Of a stretch of DNA of 64,000 nt, positions 62,189 through 64,000 are shown piece after piece. The notes under the pieces are model-generated. The model worked only from the letters and a program-made list of their open reading frames with translations. It was not told the DNA's origin and did not search any database. Position 1 is the first letter of the stretch, and each line of letters begins with the position of its first letter. Origin of the DNA: Cystobacter fuscus (GTDB taxonomy: Bacteria > Myxococcota > Myxococcia > Myxococcales > Myxococcaceae); contig NZ_CP022098.1 in assembly GCF_002305875.1 (NCBI RefSeq), positions 3,596,001-3,660,000 of the forward strand, written 5' to 3'. Position numbers and translations under genes: made by a program.

Positions 62189-62854
62189 TCACGCGCGCTC
62201 GCCGAAGAGGGCGGTGCCTACCCGGACCAGGGTGGCTCCCTCCTCGATGGCGAGCTCGTAGTCATGCGTGGTCCCCATGGACAGGCCCGGCAGCCCGTGG
62301 CGCTGCGCCAGCTCCCGCAGGGCGCGGAAGTAGCCGCGCGCCACCTGCTCGTCGTCGGTGGGGGGCGGCAGTGACATGAGGCCGTCGATCCTCAGCCCGG
62401 GCAGGGCACGCACGGTCTTCAGGAAGGACTCCACCTGCTCGGGCGCGAGGCCACTCTTGCTGGCTTCCCCACCCACGTTCACCTCCACATGGCAGGGCAG
62501 GGGTGCCTCCAGCCGGCGCCGCGACAGCTCCTCGGCCACCTCCAGCCGCTCCAGCGCGTGGTAGGCGTGCGCCGCCTTCGCCACGTACTTCACCTTGTTC
62601 GTCTGGAGGGGACCGATGGCGTGCCAGCGCAGCTCCTTCAGGTCTGCCAGCTCCGCGGCCTTGTCCCGCAGCTCCTGGGCGTAGTTCTCCCCGAAGTCGC
62701 GCTGCCCCGCCGCGTACGCCTCGCGGATGAGCGCCGCCGGCTTGAGCTTGGACACGGCCACCAGGGTGACGGACTCGGGCGGCCGGCCCGCCCGCGCACA
62801 CGCCGCCGCCATCCGCTCGCGCACCTCCGCCAGGCGCTCCGCGAGGCCACTCAT
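62189..62854 (-). CDS. yggS: YggS/PROSC family PLP homeostasis protein
   Basis: 221 residues. The single-domain alanine-racemase-like barrel has the PLP lysine in LVAVSKLKP (Lys36), the conserved [26 protein letters not shown] and [14 protein letters not shown], normal length. It binds pyridoxal phosphate and keeps its free level and amino acid pools in balance, without known catalytic turnover. It follows maf with a 4-base overlap (ATGA) in one operon. The MGTTHD stretch differs slightly from the usual MGMSxD. Confidence 0.93.
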   Translation of the reverse strand: MSGLAERLAEVRERMAAACARAGRPPESVTLVAVSKLKPAALIREAYAAGQRDFGENYAQELRDKAAELADLKELRWHAIGPLQTNKVKYVAKAAHAYHALERLEVAEELSRRRLEAPLPCHVEVNVGGEASKSGLAPEQVESFLKTVRALPGLRIDGLMSLPPPTDDEQVARGYFRALRELAQRHGLPGLSMGTTHDYELAIEEGATLVRVGTALFGERA

Positions 62855-63450
62855 GACGCGCTCCAGGGAAGCACCACGCCCGCCCGGGCGATCAGCTCGA
62901 GTGTCTCGCCCAACGGCAGGCCAATCACGTTGGTGGGGCTGCCCTCCACCGACGCCACCAGGAAGCCTCCCTTGCCCTGCATGGCGTAGCTGCCCGCCTT
63001 GTCCAGCGGCTCCCCCGTCCCCGCGTACCAGGCGATTTCACCGGGACTGAGGGCACGGAAGGTGACGCGGGTGCGCACCAGGGTGGACTGCCCGGCGCCA
63101 GGGCCCGCGAGCGCCACGCCGGTATAGACCTCGTGGGTCCTGCCCGACAGCCGACCCAACATGTCACGCGCCTCGGCGGCGTCCCGGGGCTTGCCGAGCA
63201 GCGCTTCTCCGAGCGCCACGGTGGTATCCGCCGCCAGGACCCAGGCGTCCGGGTGCCGGAGGGCCACCACGCGAGCCTTCTCCTGGGCCAGCCGCAGCAC
63301 GTAGGCGCCGGCGGGCTCGCCCGGCTGGGGCGTCTCGTCGATGTCCGCCGCGGAGACCTCGAAGGTGAGGCCGAGCTGACCGAGCAGCTCGCGCCGCCGC
63401 GGCGAGGCGGACGCGAGGACGAGCCGAGTTTGACCCACTGGTGTGTGCAT
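62851..63450 (-). CDS. maf: Maf-family nucleotide pyrophosphatase
   Basis: 199 residues from the ATG at 63450. [19 protein letters not shown] and AADTTVAL with KPRDAAEA are the Maf signature; family members hydrolyse dTTP/UTP or modified nucleotides and delay septum formation when overproduced. The antisense frame continues upstream but is not coding. Coupled with yggS by overlapping start and stop. It is divergent from the GAF gene with 45 bases between. Confidence 0.94.
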   Translation of the reverse strand: MHTPVGQTRLVLASASPRRRELLGQLGLTFEVSAADIDETPQPGEPAGAYVLRLAQEKARVVALRHPDAWVLAADTTVALGEALLGKPRDAAEARDMLGRLSGRTHEVYTGVALAGPGAGQSTLVRTRVTFRALSPGEIAWYAGTGEPLDKAGSYAMQGKGGFLVASVEGSPTNVIGLPLGETLELIARAGVVLPWSAS

Positions 63451-63495
63451 GTTACGGCTCGCCTCTAGCAGAACTGCGCCCTGGAGTGGATCTGG

Positions 63496-64000
63496 ATGAA
63501 CTCCGCGGAACTCCTCGCGGCCATGACGCGTACGGTGGAGCAACTGGCCGCCTACAACGACATCGCCAAGGCGCTCACCTCGACGCTCGAGCTGCGCGAG
63601 GTGCTCAACCTGATGATGGAGAAGATCCGCGGCCTGTTGCGTCCGCGCAACTGGTCCCTGCTCCTGCAGGACGAGCGCACGGGCAAGCTCTACTTCGAGA
63701 TCGCCGTGGGCGAGGGCGCCGAGGTGCTCAAGGGCCTGCAGCTCGCGCCGGGCGAGGGCATCGCCGGCACGGCGTTCGCCACGGGGACGGCCCGGCTGGT
63801 GGAGGACGTGTCCCATGATCCGGCCTTCGCCTCGCGCTTCGACGCCGCGTCCACCTTCCGCACCCGCTCCATCGTCGCCGTGCCGCTCATCGCGCGCGGC
63901 CAGGTGCTCGGCGTCATCGAGCTGGTCAACGGCGTCATCGATCGGCCCTTCACCCAGGAAGATTTGATGGCGCTCACCGCGATCGCCGACTTCGCGGCCA
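63496..64000 (+). CDS. GAF-domain signalling protein, 5' part (truncated by window end)
   Basis: The frame opens at the ATG at 63496 behind GGAG at 63483 and stays open to the window end (168 residues seen). Residues about 10-40 are a helical lead-in ([20 protein letters not shown]). Then comes a GAF domain ([59 protein letters not shown]). What output domain follows (kinase, cyclase, phosphatase or sigma-54 activator) lies outside the window. Divergent from maf. Confidence 0.88.
   Translation, partial: MNSAELLAAMTRTVEQLAAYNDIAKALTSTLELREVLNLMMEKIRGLLRPRNWSLLLQDERTGKLYFEIAVGEGAEVLKGLQLAPGEGIAGTAFATGTARLVEDVSHDPAFASRFDAASTFRTRSIVAVPLIARGQVLGVIELVNGVIDRPFTQEDLMALTAIADFAA

Overview
The window looks like chromosomal DNA from a myxobacterium of the Cystobacter/Archangium type (inference). 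The sequence is very GC-rich with strong G/C preference at third codon positions. It carries a CdnL of the myxobacterial form, many secreted lipoproteins, FHA proteins, multidomain histidine kinases and a golvesin-type domain. There are no insertion sequences, phage genes, CRISPR arrays, tRNA or rRNA genes that I can see. Coding density is high and no gap much exceeds 300 bases.

Left part (1-15.4 kb): the 3' end of a thioester-reductase gene (probable edge of a biosynthetic cluster); uvrA; a metallophosphoesterase; cystathionine beta-synthase divergent from a malonyl-CoA-synthetase-like gene across 36 bp that hold a perfect inverted repeat; a DUF5995 gene behind a rifampicin-phosphotransferase/PEP-synthase-like gene; a GH43-like lipoprotein with an EGF domain; a ferritin-like lipoprotein; and a PAP2 phosphatase.

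Middle (15.4-33.6 kb): an AddB/AddA-like recombination pair in which helicase and nuclease appear to be split between the subunits; purA; a small PH-domain protein; an FHA membrane protein; two secreted lipoproteins; comEC with a small downstream gene; cdnL with a clear terminator; a second FHA membrane protein; and cysS.

Right-centre (33.7-55.4 kb): a secreted golvesin-domain protein and a GH26 enzyme facing each other across a strong stem-loop; a beta-lactamase-fold protein that has lost its catalytic residues; two multidomain histidine kinases running directly into two tandem prephenate dehydratase genes; gspC; an M15 peptidase; a large TSP3-repeat protein; an M28 aminopeptidase; and uvrB-uvrC. 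With uvrA, the whole UvrABC excision set lies in this window, and the UvrB and UvrC tails carry opposite charge.

Right end (55.5-64 kb): a DUF507 protein; a secreted repeat-rich protein; a small helical protein; a DUF3108-DUF4091-DUF3108 minus-strand operon; a small four-cysteine protein; yggS-maf; and the 5' part of a GAF-domain gene.

The observations I rate most worth following are the split AddAB-like complex, the dead serine-hydrolase fold, the PEP-mobilising enzyme with its DUF5995 partner, the kinase-prephenate dehydratase gene string, and the DUF3108/DUF4091 operon.
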